Source: Magnetococcales bacterium
Lineage (GTDB): Bacteria > Pseudomonadota > Magnetococcia > Magnetococcales > JADFWT01
Direction of reading: 5' to 3'
Length of the DNA stretch: 36,255 bases
NCBI GenBank assembly: GCA_015233785.1
Contig: JADFWT010000018.1
Span: forward strand, 1 to 36,255
A program made the position numbers and the translations under genes. Numbering within the stretch: the stretch's first letter is position 1; the number at the start of each line of letters is the position of its first letter. Shown piece by piece: positions 36,088 to 36,255 of the stretch. The notes below the pieces were generated by a model that was given only the letters and a program-made list of their open reading frames with translations, was not told the origin of the DNA and did no database searches.

Positions 36088-36255
36088 CTACTGCCCCACC
36101 CAGATGCACTCAACCTCTTCCTCGGGCTCCCCTTCCGGCTTTGGTTCCCGGATCGGCTTTTTGCCTGCCTTGGTGGGGGCATCCTCCAGAGCGGCTCCAA
36201 CCTCCTCTCCAGCCTCGGCACGCGTCTTCGCCACCCAGGCACCCAGACCGTGCAG
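36088..36255 (-). CDS. C-terminal 55 aa of an upstream gene, probably obgE (truncated by window edge)
   Basis: Minus-strand frame '...LHGLGAWVAKTRAEAGEEVGAALEDAPTKAGKKPIREPKPEGEPEEEVECIWVGQ*' ends 7 bp before proB; obgE-proB-proA-nadD-rsfS-rlmH is a common gene order, and an acidic tail suits Obg. Not in the ORF track because no start codon lies in the window. Confidence 0.5.
   Translation of the reverse strand: MHGLGAWVAKTRAEAGEEVGAALEDAPTKAGKKPIREPKPEGEPEEEVECIWVGQ

Overview
A gene-dense proteobacterial chromosomal segment; gene content is consistent with an alphaproteobacterial or Magnetococcia-like genome (inference only). From left to right: envelope polysaccharide genes (flippase, GT4, FkbM methyltransferase); metF; an lpoA/rsmI/yraN/BON-lipoprotein cluster; an FAD-linked oxidase; dksA; a second GT4 gene; a decayed Bcr/CflA-type MFS gene; exported msrA-msrB; an AlgD-like nucleotide-sugar dehydrogenase flanked by two inverted copies of a structured repeat element; ahcY, metK, and the ptsI-ptsH-rapZ-ptsN-rpoN-lptB-lptA-lptC-kdsC-kdsD run; a plus-strand trio (CBS-PAS protein, CoA-binding protein, cereblon-like CULT-domain protein); a TfpZ-like protein, a DUF302 protein, and the rlmH-rsfS-nadD-proA-proB-(obgE) operon. 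Most is conserved housekeeping. The observations most worth following are: (1) a small protein at 30298-30768 with the full zinc-ligand and tri-tryptophan signature of the cereblon thalidomide-binding (CULT) domain, in a tight putative operon with two other ligand-binding proteins; (2) a three-hairpin repeat element present twice in inverted orientation around the algD-like gene, with a compensatory base-pair change and a different tandem-repeat tail in each copy; (3) an MFS transporter pseudogene with two internal deletions.
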